Shown: one piece after another, positions 23,396 through 35,215 of the stretch
How positions within the stretch are numbered: the stretch's first letter is position 1
Layout of the letters: every line of letters starts with the position of its first letter
Assembly (NCBI GenBank): GCA_027922465.2
Contig: BQMF02000223.1
Location: 310,001-374,000, forward strand
Origin: Turritopsis dohrnii
Lineage: Eukaryota > Cnidaria > Hydrozoa > Anthoathecata > Oceaniidae
Direction of reading: 5' to 3'
DNA: 64,000 bases
The notes under the pieces: model-generated
Told to the model about the DNA's origin: nothing
What the model saw: only the letters and a program-made list of their open reading frames with translations
The model's database searches: none
Program-made: the position numbers and the translations under genes

Positions 23396-26300
23396 CTAAA
23401 GCAAACATAGTTCTCTGTAATACTCTTCCAAAACAAAACAAGAGGCCAGGAGGCCTGAAGGTCAGCGCTTTCGCCAAAGTTGAAAAATGCTTGACTGTGA
23501 AGCAAAAAGGAAAAATCACATTTTTGTTCTAGGAAGGTCAAAATAGGAATTCATGAATGATAAATGAAGTAATAGTGAAGTAATAAGACATTCAATGTTA
23601 AAACCAAACAGGTCTCGTCTCAAAATTGTGTCCATATTAATTCAATAAAATGTTTTAATGTTTATGTGTTTTTGAAATGTTTTCTTTAAAGATACAAAGC
23701 ATATCAAACACTTATCAATGTTTCATTTGACTGTGTGTACAGTTTTATCTATGTTATCTAAGGACATCTTTACAAATGAAACAAATACGATTGTCTTTGA
23801 AGTGAATTCAATAAAATGGATTGTGAATGAATACACGTTTGCATTGAAATCAGAAGAAGTTACCAATTCAAGCTTAGAGTATACTTCACAAAACTTCATG
23901 CAGATCTTTATTCTAATGATTACAAAGAGTTAAAAAGCAAACTTCTCACATACATTACAAAGATGAATTTTGCAAAGGAATGACTAAAAATAACTGATGA
24001 TATTTAAAAAATACCATGTGCTTGTATGAGTGGTAATGCACCATATTTGTCACTGAAAATAAAAAAAAGCATGCAAAACAACTGCCGATTAATTAAGAGC
24101 CACTTTTTGTAAGAGGCTGACACCAGTGATAGTGACCACCTCAAAATTATCTTATTTTGAGATATTTTCTTGTCTATGTTGTGAATGATAACTGTGCCAA
24201 ATATTTTGCTCTAAACTCGTCTTGGCTCTGAGTTACGGCTTCATGAAATGGGAGCAACAGGACCAGTAAATCATGAAAACCAAATTTGGGCAGTTTTCGA
24301 AGGTCATTATTTTTAAAACGTATATACAAGTACAAAATTTTTGCAATGAATATTACTTCAAAATCAAATGGGGAACAAGAATATATGACAAAACGATGTA
24401 CCAAAATTGTCAGCCTCGAACAAAAAATATATATATAAGTGACAAAATTAAAGAAAAACAAAATGACAAGACTATAAGTAAGTGAAGAGACATACAATGA
24501 CTCCACATAGGTAATTTATTTAATAGACAATATTCATTCTATAAAGTGATGTATGTAGAGTTTACGAACATGTTTATTTCGCTCTTTTGCTTTAATTACA
24601 ACATTACATTACAAACAACACAGAATATCATTGTTAGAGTCATTTTAGATTATGTGTACCACACACTGCTTACCGAAAGCTAGCCGTACCTAAGCCGTAC
24701 CTTAGCCGTACTTAAGAAAACCAACGATTTAAGCTGCTGTGTTTGACAAAAGTAATTCAATCAAGTTCAAAACAGTTAGAGAAGTGATGTAACAATAATA
24801 AATTAGCATTACTTTGTATTCTAAGTTCAAATTCTAATTAAATCAATAAGTAGTATGTTACGCGATAAATAACTACACATTTTATTTTTGTGTGCATAAT
24901 AATTATTTAATTTTTATTTATAGTGACATTTAAAACTTGCCTATATTGACGGACACATTTGTATGAATACTTAAAAAATAACATATACATATCTGATAAT
25001 ACACAGGTCCTTTTTTGGAGAGGCAGCCAGCAGAGCTCTCTATCTCCAGGTCTGACTAATGTGGCACAAAACACAAAATCAGCGCTCGCTAACTCAACAG
25101 TATTATAATAACAGATTCAATGATGATATACGATGATATTACGAATTCCTTTACTTCTCTGGTGAAAAATAACCCTTCCCTTCAGCTTCCATCTCCAAAA
25201 AACGATACCTGTGTGATGGGCAAACTGTAAGACTCGTGTTTTAATTTGAGGCCGCACTCACCCTGATAAAATAGCTGTAATTATAAATTATCTGAAAAAT
25301 CTGAATTAAGCCACGATTAGCAAATAGCCTCTATTCCACCCTTATTTTTAAGCGGTATCAACTTTCTATGAGGAATCCAGGCTAGAACTGTGGACAAAAC
25401 TCTGGGACGGAAGTACGGACACACGCTAATGAAAGATCAGCTGCTTTCCGCGCTGACCAAAAACAAACAAAATAAAAATGTTTTCTTCTTCATGTCGTTT
25501 GCGAGGCACATACAAAGACTGAATAAACAACAAAGGCTTTCGTAATACTTATTAGTTTCGAGTTTGCTTTTTGATATAAACAGAACATGAAATTCTCAGT
25601 CAACAAAATAATTTACAATCTTCTTTCCATCGATAGAAAATTCTTGCACCGATTTCGCAGCTACATTTATAGTGCTAACCTTAAAAACACCTGAGTAAGC
25701 AAGATTCAAATATACTTTTCTTTTTAGACTATTACATTCTTCAAATCCTTCAAAATCGCTTCATAATATTTTTAAAACTAGAAGGTTAACGATAACGATT
25801 TGTGTCAATAAAATTGGACAACTCAAAGAAAACTATTTTCTGAAAATCATGAAAACACACTTGGGAATTTCAATATAAAGCTCTATCTACATTTTGCACT
25901 CATTACTTAAAAGTTTTATTTTGATATGGTGAAGTACTAAAAATGAAATCAATCAAAGTGTCTTCTCAAAAAAGGAGCCAAGTTCCATTCACACCGGAAA
26001 TATTTGATATTTCAGTTTCAGGTTTGTCGAAGTGAAATTAAATCTTATACTCAACAACCAGTTGCGAACTCATGAACATGATTTTTGGTCAATATCTTCA
26101 TTGGACGATATTTTCATGGAACAATGTTTTCTGGTGAAATTTGTGGATTAAAATGCAATGTTGATTGATTTATATAATGATGATTTTTAAGCCACTAATG
26201 CTAAATAATGCTAAAAGCGGAAATGCTTAAAATTCTGTAATATATTACCGGTAAAATATATTTATGTAATTTTATGATAGTATTGAGAGAACATTATTTC

Positions 26301-26765
26301 TAAAACTACCTGATAAAAATCTGAATTTTTGCACAGAATTTTAAGCATTTCTGTTATTGAGATTCTCTCACTACTTATCAAGAAAAGAATTTCTCCCTAA
26401 AGGTTAGCTCGATTTTGAAGTTTTTTTCAGGTCTAAAGAATAGCATAAAAGTATTTGAAACAAAAAGGCATCCTTCAGGCCGAAGTCCAAAATAATAGCA
26501 TCATAACAGTCCAGGTCAAAACCGTAAGTTTCATGAAACCTTTAGAAGGAAAGGACTGATACAGGTTACATTTCACAAAGATGATCACTATCGTGCTTCA
26601 AGATAAAGGTGGCTGGCTACATTTGATGAAGTATGGAGCAATAACAGTTAAGAAATTAGTGTAAATAGAGGAAAATTGTTGGAAAGCAAACGATCTGTTA
26701 TTACAGTGATTTCAATATGTATACAAAAATACGGAGGGGTAAAAATAATTCCCAAAACCAAGGTA
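23396..26765. other. Intergenic or intronic, duplicated at 40.4-41.1 kb
   Basis: Patches at 23420-23440, 25560-25620, 25725-25920 and 26010-26110 align in the same order with 40441-41075, so this is a diverged, expanded copy of that segment. If the 88-bp exon is real, upstream exons of a minus-strand gene may lie here, but I could not find a frame conserved in both copies. GCCGTAC repeats occur at 24675-24712. Confidence 0.35.
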
Positions 26766-27495
26766 CCGTGTTTCCTTACTAACCGCCCGGAAGCCTATTA
26801 AATGTTTTCCAAATTTACGGAATAGGGCGCTTATTAGATAGGGGCACTTAAAAGAGCAGGGCAGTTATTGTTTTGAAAATCCATACAAGACTATGGAAAG
26901 TGCAAAAATAACACTTCTTCTATGCTTTCATCTTTCGATGTTTACTTTAAGAAACTTTGTATATAACAGAAGAAATCTCAAATTTCTTAATTTCTACGTC
27001 TTCATCTTCTTCTCGATCCGAACCAATGAGAAGATTGACATTGTCTCCGGCGTTATTTTCTTTTTGCACACCCACTCTCCCCACCAGGGTTTTAGGGTTA
27101 GGGTTAGGGCTAGGATCAGATACATTTAGGGGGGTGCGTCTCCGACATCACACTCCTAAGTGTTGTATTCATAAAGGAAAAAAACATTTGTTTTTCTTTC
27201 GAAACTTATTCTAGTAATAATTAATCCAATTTCTGAGGAAAATTAGACTAAGTCACTAGGCCGAACTCCCCTGTACTAATAAAGAATGCCGTGAATTCCG
27301 ATTTCCCGATGTTAGGTATCGGAGGTTGGAGCGACTGGATCCAGGCTGAGGATTTATTTATTTTTTTCTAATAACCGCCCGGGCGTTTATTGGAGGGGAC
27401 GCTTTTTAAATTAATTTTCAATTTAGGAGGGCGCTTATTAAAAGTGGTGGTGGTGGGCGCTTAAAAGAGAGGGGCGCTTAAAAGAGGAAATACGG
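26766..27495. mobile_element. 730-bp TA-flanked element with GCGCCC motifs
   Basis: The left end CCGTGTTTCCT (26766-26776) and right end AGGAAATACGG (27485-27495) are inverted repeats (10/11), each flanked by TA. Subterminal sequences repeat GGGCGCTTATTA and AGAGGGGCGCTTAAAAGAG. It is in the same family as 3626-3880 but longer. The interior has no transposase and holds a short telomere-like repeat at 27086-27114. Confidence 0.65.
27086..27114 (+). repeat. Short interstitial TTAGGG-type repeat
   Basis: About three to four (TTAGGG)-like units, flanked by variants (GGGTTTTAGGG, GGGCTAGG), inside the element above. It is too short for a telomere and probably arose by chance or break repair. Confidence 0.55.
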
Positions 27496-27639
27496 TACTT
27501 ATTGTCTAAACAATGAATCAAACCTTTTATTTCATGCAAAATTGAATGCAATTAGATATGTTAATACACAATGGTAAAATGCTTGGCAAAAAAAACAAAA
27601 AAAAAACAGTGAACATCTAGGGATATTGAATTTACTGCA

Positions 27640-27990
27640 ATAAGCGCCCAGGTGTTTATGAAGTTTTTCTGATATCAGCGAGGGCACTTATTAGAGAGGG
27701 GCACTTAAAAGAGACAGGGGTAGTTTTATAATACGCTTTGTGGTGTTTTTGTTAAAATAATCACCCCCAACCGTCACACAATGTCTTATTAAGGATACTC
27801 CTTGGTTTTTGGGCAAATAGTGTAGTTAAAATTAATTGAGTATTTGTAAACATTTGTGTTTTGTTTTCAGTTTTACATAAGGTGGCAACTACTAGGGTGC
27901 TTTTGAAGGGTGCTTATTAAAGAGGGTCGCTTATGTAATAAGGTGGTTCTCATTAGACGATGGTGGTTCTTATAGGGACGGCGATTATTA
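27640..27990. mobile_element. Degraded GCGCCC-family element
   Basis: It begins near TACTGCAATAAGCGCCC and contains CTTATTAGAGAGGGGCACTTAAAAG, with GGGTGCTTATTAAAGAGGG further right and a TACCGTA near 27993. The motifs are shared with the 26766-27495 element, but clean inverted ends are not preserved. Confidence 0.45.
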
Positions 27991-28149
27991 CATTAAATAC
28001 CGTATAAACAGATGTTTTACATTTTGATTATGGTGATTGATGGCCATATCACATTTTTCTATGTAGCGGACAACAGTATCAAAAACGTGCACTTGCTGTA
28101 TTATATTTTAAGTTATGAAAAGAATACAACAGAACCAAGTTGTATGGAT

Positions 28150-28302
28150 TCAATTAATTACTTCAGTTGCACTATTGGAGCGCAGCGTTTGGTTACAACC
28201 AAATAGTTTGAGCATATGCTTCTTCATTAATGGAGTTCGGTAAAAATACACAACAAGGTTGATTACTGAACTGGTGAAAAGCATTACTAAACCAATGACA
28301 AT
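28150..28302 (-). pseudogene. GPCR C-terminal fragment (TM7 and helix 8)
   Basis: The minus-strand frame from 28302 to the TGA at 28150 gives about 50 residues: a TM7-like segment (VMLFTSSVINLVVYFYRTP), then MKKHMLKLFGCN, closely matching the end of the intact receptor at 31717-32622 (CNR after KVFG) and the pseudogene at 44324-45216. Upstream of 28302 homology stops abruptly, so TM1-TM6 are missing. It is a truncated duplicate, dead as a receptor. Confidence 0.8.
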
Positions 28303-31300
28303 TCTTCATCTCACTTTCTATCAGAAACAACAGTAAAGAACATCTATTTATCCACTGATTTAATAGCTAGTTTCGAAAGCTATTACAATTAATTCTTTTT
28401 CTAAAAAATTAAAGATATTTTAACTAGACAAGACCTTAGCATCTTATATTAGCTTACATTGAATCTGATGATTTCTATATTTACACACCTATTTATGTTA
28501 TATATATGTTATATATATATATATTTTTCTTTTCTGCTCTGTTTTTGGTTTCTTTTATGTACATATAATTTTACATACAATTTTTATTCGCTCATTTTCT
28601 GACAATTTTGTTGTCTCACTCGGTTTTTTATTCCATTCAATTTGTCAGTTGTTTTTTTGTTGTTGTTTTTTATCACGAGTCTCTGGCCCCTTTTCGATTC
28701 ATTTTTTTATGTTCTTACATCTTTTGTCTTTCCTCAAGGTTTCCAACATCCTAGTCCCTGTGGCGATTTTTCAATATCAGATCTATCGATCAATTCATGA
28801 TGCCAACATCAGTTATTCAGCCCTTGCTAACATCAGCGAGTCTGTTTCTTGTCTGACTTCTTATGCACATATCTATATATTAATATCCGATTCTCCGTCT
28901 GTCTGTCTGTTTGTTTGTTTGTTTGTTTGTAAGTCACGCAAAATGGTAGATTGAGTTGTGAGCGAAATTATTTCTTTTTTTGTGTGCGACGTGAGTTCGA
29001 AGCAAATACATTGCAACCCCAATCGAACGTGACTTTTTTTGGCTGATGAACTAATAGGAATAACGTTTCGTTTTTATTATTTTGTTAGTTTTATATTCCA
29101 CGTTGACTTGGCTTTGAAAACAATACATCAACTAAATACAAAGAAACTAACTGATAAAACATTTTGGACAAAAAGCAGCCGTGGCAGAACGTGGTAGCAT
29201 CTCGGTTTGCCAGTGTATCCTAACGTATCCTTGCCTGACTGTCTGAGACGGGTGAACTTTTTTTTCGAGTAATCAAAATGTTTAAAAACCTATAGGTAAA
29301 AAAAGAGTATCATAAAACAAAATATTTTTTTTTTGCTTTTGTCATAATAGTTGTCTTTAATCGATTTCTTTTAATCTATTTTATTTTATATCAGATCGAA
29401 CGTTTCTTTTATTCACTTGATTCATTTGGCACGTGCCTTTTCTTTTCTCCTCCCGTGTGATCTTTTTAAGAAGAGAAACCATTTCCCCCTTACGTTTGAT
29501 AGCACCCATGTTAGGAGCGCGTGACTTTTTTAAAACAAAAGTTAATAAAAAGTTGAAGTTTTCTCTCTATATGTTTTGAGTGTATTGTTACTCTGATAAA
29601 AGATTGGTTTTACCAGAGGTTGTGACTTCGAATCTGCTTCTGGTTGTAAGGAAATTTGACGTTTATTGATACAGTGATACAGAGCAGGTGGACATGGGCG
29701 GCGAGCGACGCCGCCTTGGCGGCTAGTATGTAGTAATTTATTTTAACTATAAACACCATTTTTTAACTAACTATATTGCATTTATTGTATTTATCTATTG
29801 TTATATTTTTTATTGGGTGAAAAGCCATTTTATGGATCCCTGAAATACATTTAATAATAAAAATAATCTTTAATCATGAAATGAAAATGAGAGCAATAGG
29901 TGTATTTATAACAGAATTGCGAATCCTTAAAGCTTAACTTATAAATACTTAATGTCTTATGAATAAATGTTTCCATTTAACAAAAAAAAACATACTACCC
30001 TGGCATTTCTTATACGAATATCGGAATAAAGATACACAATCCAGTCTTTTAAGTACCTAAAAATCATGCATCACCTATTCTTACGATTAAACTGAGCAAT
30101 TAACAAAATTTAACAGTAGTAAATAGGAAAGTCATAAAAAGTAAAAGCAAAACTGAAGAAGTGTTGAAAAAGCAACATAATATACATTTCAAGTTAAATA
30201 CTGTAAATGAGCGATTAAGCGCCCTGGGCGCTTATGATTTTTTTGAACTTTTACGGTGGACGCTTATACAGACGGGGCGCTTGATTGAGTCCTGGGCGGT
30301 TAATGAAAAAATCATTAAAATTACTAATACAGTTTATCTTTTCACTGAATACTGACGAAAGAACTGTTTTTGTCTTACTCGACTAACTTCAGAGAAAGCT
30401 CGATAAATACTCTCACTTTGAGATGAAAATAATTCATTCCCGCGTTATTAATTTTCCTTCATTATGCAGAAATAATGTTCAACTAAAAACCATGTTTTTC
30501 TCAATATTATATGTTTTTGCTGTTATTTTGCGGTTATTTACAGTATGCATTCGGCCACAACGATTTCCTTATAATTTTCCTGATATTAATTCTATTTCAA
30601 TTGCATAATACTTTAATAACTGAAGGATGCAGTACGCTATCTTCAACAGCAGTGGGAAACCGTCATTAGAATAATACAAAAAGCAAACAATCATCAAAAT
30701 AATCTGTGTTTGGAAGCTTTTCTTCTTGACGTTTGAAGCCTATATCACTAACAGTGAAGCTCTCGACTTATTCCATCACATGTTGGTTAATACCTAGTTT
30801 ATACTTAACCCTAAAGTTAAAGGGGAACCAGTTGATGAGACGCCAATAGGTGAATTAGGTTTGCCCATAGTTTGCTGGCAGCCTTATATAGAGTCTTTTA
30901 CGATGGTAAAAGTGAACTTTAATCATTTTGAAATTTAAAATAACCATGAAAGATGGATAGCCCAATCACGCATTTTACCAGTCCTCGTAACAAATGTCAT
31001 ACAGCAATTAATAATTGATTGCACAAATAACCGAGTAATAAACAGGAGGAACTTTCTTGACCGCATTAATTAGTGGATATAACAATGTACTGACTATCCC
31101 GATGTAAAGCTAGTGGAAGTTACCCGCTTTCTTAGAAAAATTCATTAATTAAATGGCCGAATGTTTCGCGTAATTTTCTCATTTTTGCGAAAGCTTTGGC
31201 CTGAGGAAGCCTAGAACGAAAATTCTACTCACGCAAAGGCACGTAACCTTCAAAAAATCACCTTAGAGTTCGACGGTGACAAAGCAAAAACGGTTTAAAT

Positions 31301-31496
31301 GCCCGTAGATTTCTTAAAACGCTGAAATCAAATAAATGTAGTTACATTCTGTAAAATTTCATTATTTTTTCTTGATGATATGAATGAAAAAGAAGAACAA
31401 TTTACGTTCATTTTAACACTGTACAGTGCAAATGAGTGCTAAATTAAACTTTATGACATCACAAGTATTGTATAGAGATGTTAAATAGGAATAATT
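28303..31496. other. Intergenic with simple and dispersed repeats
   Basis: A TCTG/TTTG microsatellite lies at 28896-28930. A GCGCCC patch at 30200-30310 contains a near-perfect palindrome (TAAGCGCCC T GGGCGCTTA, 30216-30234). A T-rich stretch at 28500-29400 and a GC-rich hairpin at 29697-29727 (GGCGGC/GCCGCC) are also present. No gene supported. Confidence 0.4.
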
Positions 31497-31577
31497 CGCA
31501 ACTGACGTTGAACAATAACAACTTTCATTCTCTTTATCTTGGTTTGAGAACCACAATCGGAAACAAAGTAACCACTT
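31497..31577. repeat. Receptor 3' flank, duplicated upstream
   Basis: About 80 bp just beyond the receptor's 3' end (CAACTGACGTTGAACAAT then GAGAACCACAATCGGAAAC) recurs at 32803-32885, upstream of the same receptor, in the same orientation. The second copy is best read as the 3' flank of a further receptor copy whose coding part is gone. Confidence 0.65.
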
Positions 31578-31716
31578 ATAAGTGCCGAATAAGCGTCCAA
31601 GACATGTTGTTCTTCCATTTACTTTTACATTCCCATCGTAGATCCTATGCTTGTTGTAATGGATTTAAAAAAATTGCACTTCCTGTAACATATTTTCGAT
31701 TTATGATTGGAATAGA

Positions 31717-32622
31717 TCAAACAGAGGTAGTATCGATTTCACTTATAAGTTGAGTTTCAATATTGTCGCGCAGATTTCGGTTGCAACCAAAAACTTTCAA
31801 CATGTGCTCTTTCATTAAAGGAGCTTTGTAGTAATACACGACCGGGCTGATTACAGACCTGGTGAAAAGCATCACCGATCCAATGACATATGACTTGGCC
31901 AAAAACTCTTCAGGAAATCTTTTCGTCATATACAAAACGTGATGAATGTAAATCGGTATGATTGAAAACACAAAACATGTGATCAATATTAAGGCAGCCA
32001 CAGTAGGTTGTCTTTCCATTTTGATATAACTGAACCTCTTTTCTTGACTTCGCTTCTCCTTGTGTTTATGAAAAGACACAATCAGAATGGTGTATGAGCA
32101 GATTATAATTATCAGAATCAAAATCTGTGCTGTTACTGTAAAACCTAAGTACAACTGTTCTGAGTCATCAATCAATTGGAACAATGGAAGTAAAGGAGGC
32201 ACAACCCAACATACCACCAAAGCTAAGTACAGTTTCAGATTGGTGAACTTGTGAACTATTAACGTTCTCAGATGAATTGATCGGTCGTAACTCAACAGAA
32301 AGATCGATCCAACTGACACACCACTCAAACACATGGTCAAGGAAGTTCGAACTAAATCGATGCTGCAATTATTGGTCAAACCTTTATCCAGCAATTGTAT
32401 GGAAAACATAAGTACAAACGTAACTCCAGACAAAAAATCTGAAGTTGCCAGTGATGCAAGTATCTTGTTTGAGTTGGTATGAAGTATTTGATACCTGTAG
32501 ATCGTTATTAAAACGAATACATTTTCAAAAGTCGCAAGAGCTGATAACATTGCCGCAATCGTACCAAAAATATTTTTCCAGCTTTGAGTAGGTAGCATAT
32601 CTAACGTAGAATTGCAAGACAT
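31717..32622 (-). CDS. Rhodopsin-family GPCR, intronless, divergent
   Basis: 301 residues in one exon, a seven-transmembrane receptor at the plasma membrane. Visible: N-terminal sequon N4-S-T; TM1 about 18-41 with N34; TM2 LASLATSD with D62; C86 at the start of TM3; DRS (113-115) in place of DRY; TM6 with a proline (FSIIP) but no CWxP tryptophan; TM7 SPVVY (P260, Y263) in place of NPxxY; helix 8 with FGCN. ATG at 32620-32622 starts a sensible extracellular end, MSCNST. Ligand unknown; the altered DRY and NPxxY motifs mark an orphan, lineage-specific family. Paralogues: a broken one at 44324-45216 and a scrap at 28150-28302. Confidence 0.88.
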   Translation of the reverse strand: MSCNSTLDMLPTQSWKNIFGTIAAMLSALATFENVFVLITIYRYQILHTNSNKILASLATSDFLSGVTFVLMFSIQLLDKGLTNNCSIDLVRTSLTMCLSGVSVGSIFLLSYDRSIHLRTLIVHKFTNLKLYLALVVCWVVPPLLPLFQLIDDSEQLYLGFTVTAQILILIIIICSYTILIVSFHKHKEKRSQEKRFSYIKMERQPTVAALILITCFVFSIIPIYIHHVLYMTKRFPEEFLAKSYVIGSVMLFTRSVISPVVYYYKAPLMKEHMLKVFGCNRNLRDNIETQLISEIDTTSV

Positions 32623-32802
32623 TTTTATACAGTTTGGTCAGTATGACATAAAATAATTTGACAATATTTCATTGAGGTGCTTTATATATAAGAATGCAAA
32701 CCAATTCCTTGTTCCACTTTCTTTTAAAACACAGAAAACACGCTTTTGATAGTAAGAAGAAAACCGACGTTTTAAAGGCTTTCTTGTTACGCAGAAATAC
32801 AA

Positions 32803-32885
32803 CAATTCGTAACTGACATTGAACAATGATAACTTTCATCTGTCTATCTGGGTTTGAGAACCACAATCGAAAACAAAGTAAACCC
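32803..32885. repeat. Second copy of receptor 3'-flank sequence
   Basis: It matches 31497-31577 (TGACATTGAACAATGATAAC, then TTTGAGAACCACAATCG). It lies about 180 bp upstream of the receptor start, a footprint of tandem receptor duplication. Confidence 0.6.
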
Positions 32886-33169
32886 ATAAACATGATCAAA
32901 TTTCCTATTATCATTACTTCCTATTATTTTTATTATTGTTACTATAAATTTGCTCTAAATCATCAATTAATCTATACAATGTAACCAAGAAAGAACAACT
33001 CATTTGATTTTATGATCAATAAAATTAAACTTATACTTGCTCTTAAGAAATACTAAGAAACAGCTAGGTAAATAACAAACAAAGTTGTTTCATGGAACGG
33101 ACGTGTCTTGAGAAGTGTATGTACAAATCTTCTATTTAACTGTTTTTGGCATTGCTAACTGTTGCTTGG
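32886..33169. other. Intergenic, no gene seen
   Basis: AT-rich with no supported feature. Confidence 0.4.
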
Positions 33170-34867
33170 AATATGGTTATGGAAATGATAAATGCTACTG
33201 AAGATATTCCTATAACTGTGGAAAGGGTTTATAAAAATACAGAATCTTACATTGAATGAGTATATGAGTCAATGAGACAGAAAGAAAATGTTGAAGCTAC
33301 TCGTAACTCTCTGAACAAAGATATAAAGAGTTATATCGAAAGTTTGATAATGCAACATATTAGTACGAAAAGTAAAAAGGAAAATTATTACGAACATGAA
33401 CTTATAAACTGTTATGAGAAAGAGTTTTGATTTTAGAAAATCAAATAAATTATTTGAGTAAATTTTTTGAAAATAACATTTGTAAGCCTACAAATGCACT
33501 GATTACTCAAAATCAAGCTGAAAATTTTGAAACATTATCTGGTGAATACGCCACCACTCCGGATTGTTGTTAAATTTCTACGCCCAACATCAGTGTATCG
33601 GAGTTATTACCCGTGAAGGAGACAACAAAACAATTAACAAAAACAGATTTTGTTGTGTTTCGTGTTGGCACAATTGATGCACCCAAATCAACGTCGAATT
33701 AATTGTTGATGATCTCTTACAGCTGAAATCGGATGCGAAATTATTGTTATCATTACGTAATTTTTATACAGGTATATACATTTTCAAGAAACCTAATTGC
33801 TGCTATCAATTTATCATCCTGTAAAATCATAATTGCTAAATGAAAATAAAAGTAAAATTGTTTGATATAAGTATATACATTAAGAAGTTAAAATAAGTAT
33901 TAAAGAAAGAAATATATTTTTAAAATTCAAAGCGTAGTAGCAATGGAAGCATGAAAAAATTGCAGAGGCCAATGACAAATAACGGAAACCTACAATGAAA
34001 GCCTACGACGAAACTAATTTACGATGAAATATGGATGGAAATCGCAGTAGAGATTACAAAATATAGCCTTGCTAGGAACCTACAAATTTAGAACTGGCAA
34101 TTAAAACACAAATTTAAGCTGTCAAAAGTGTTCAACCAAAAGTGGTGAAATGTGCACTTGACAATTTTCTGTAATTAATCCATCCTACATGTAAAGTCAT
34201 TATATCCACCCCGATTACCTGAACGAACAAAGGAAAGGCTGCTTACACCATCGTGAAAATTAACGAGCATTTGAACAAGTTGAAAGTAGAAGCAATCGAC
34301 AACACAAACATCACAGCAGAAGATCTTGGTGAGAGAGGATTACACTTATCGAAATCGGGAAAAGAAAGCTATCCAGACATGTTACTAGGAAAATCATCGA
34401 ATTTGATTCGAAATGATGTCCAATATTAAATGGTTTAAAGAGCTTGAAGAAAAAACTCGCCAAAAATGTTCTTCTGGGCTACGTGAATATTAACTCTGTA
34501 AGAGATAAACTTTTTGGTCTTTTTTCATTACTTGAAAATGATTTTGAAATCCTCACTATAGCAGAAATAAAACTCGACTCATCCTTTTTCAAACAGTCAA
34601 GTAAATGTGAAACGACTCGACCACTAGTGGAGGCTTGTCAGTTTGTGTCAAGGAAGGCCTTTCAGTTGTCTGTTTGAAGAGTTTTGTTTTACCAGAGGAT
34701 ATCCAAGTCATTACACTCCAAGTGAATTTGAAAAACCATAAATGGTTTGTAATTTCGGTTTATAAACCACCTAAGCAAAATCTTAGTTATTTTTTACAGA
34801 GTTTATCTGGTATGATTGACTTTTTCAAATTTGAGCGTTGTATCTAGTTGGTGACTTAAACTTAGCG
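33170..34867 (+). mobile_element. Decayed CR1-like LINE: ORF1 and endonuclease
   Basis: Plus-strand pieces interrupted by stops and frameshifts. 33178-33590 gives a charged, coiled-coil-like N-terminus (LENQINYLSKFFENN). 33600-33770 contains FRVGTID, resembling the VGTND block of SGNH/esterase-type ORF1 proteins. 34250-34425 gives INEHLNKL, AIDNTNIT and GLHLSKSG, the end of that domain. 34444-34850 gives the APE-type endonuclease start (GYVNINSVRDKL, LTIAEIKLDSSF, FVISVYKPPKQ), and VGDLNL after a frameshift at about 34845. Homology ends at about 34867, where a GCGCCC element begins. The reverse transcriptase is absent. This is a dead copy. Confidence 0.8.
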
Positions 34868-35215
34868 TCCCTCTCCAGTAAGCGCCCTCCTATAGTCAAA
34901 AATATTTTTATAAGCGCCCCTCTCCAATAAGCGCCCGATCGCTTATTAGAGTGACTCAACATTAACTCAAAAGTTAATAAGCGTCCGGGCGGTAATTAGA
35001 ACTTTTAACAAAAAGCGATTCTGTAATAGAAACAGAAGGCTATATTTTTGTGATGTCTAAATGCAAGTTATAAGTACACAATCTTGTTTCGTTGCCATGA
35101 AAAATGCAGTTGTTTTTATTCTTTTATGATATAAAGTTCACAGCTAGCATGACCATTTCAAAAAAATTTTATAAGCGCCCCTCTCCAATTAGCGCCCCTC
35201 TCTAATAAGCAGGTC
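34868..35215. mobile_element. GCGCCC-motif element fused to LINE fragment
   Basis: Alternating AAGCGCCCCTCTCCAATAAG blocks at 34878-34940 and 35172-35212, with an inverted form (GCTTATTAGAG) between them. This is the same motif set as the 26.8-kb element, in opposite orientation. No clear terminal repeats, so boundaries are approximate. Confidence 0.5.

Noticed and set aside
29178..29640. A-box-like (29178-29216) and B-box-like (29618-29640) halves of a tRNA/SINE
   Set aside because: They are about 400 bp apart with unrelated sequence between, so a single split element cannot be supported.
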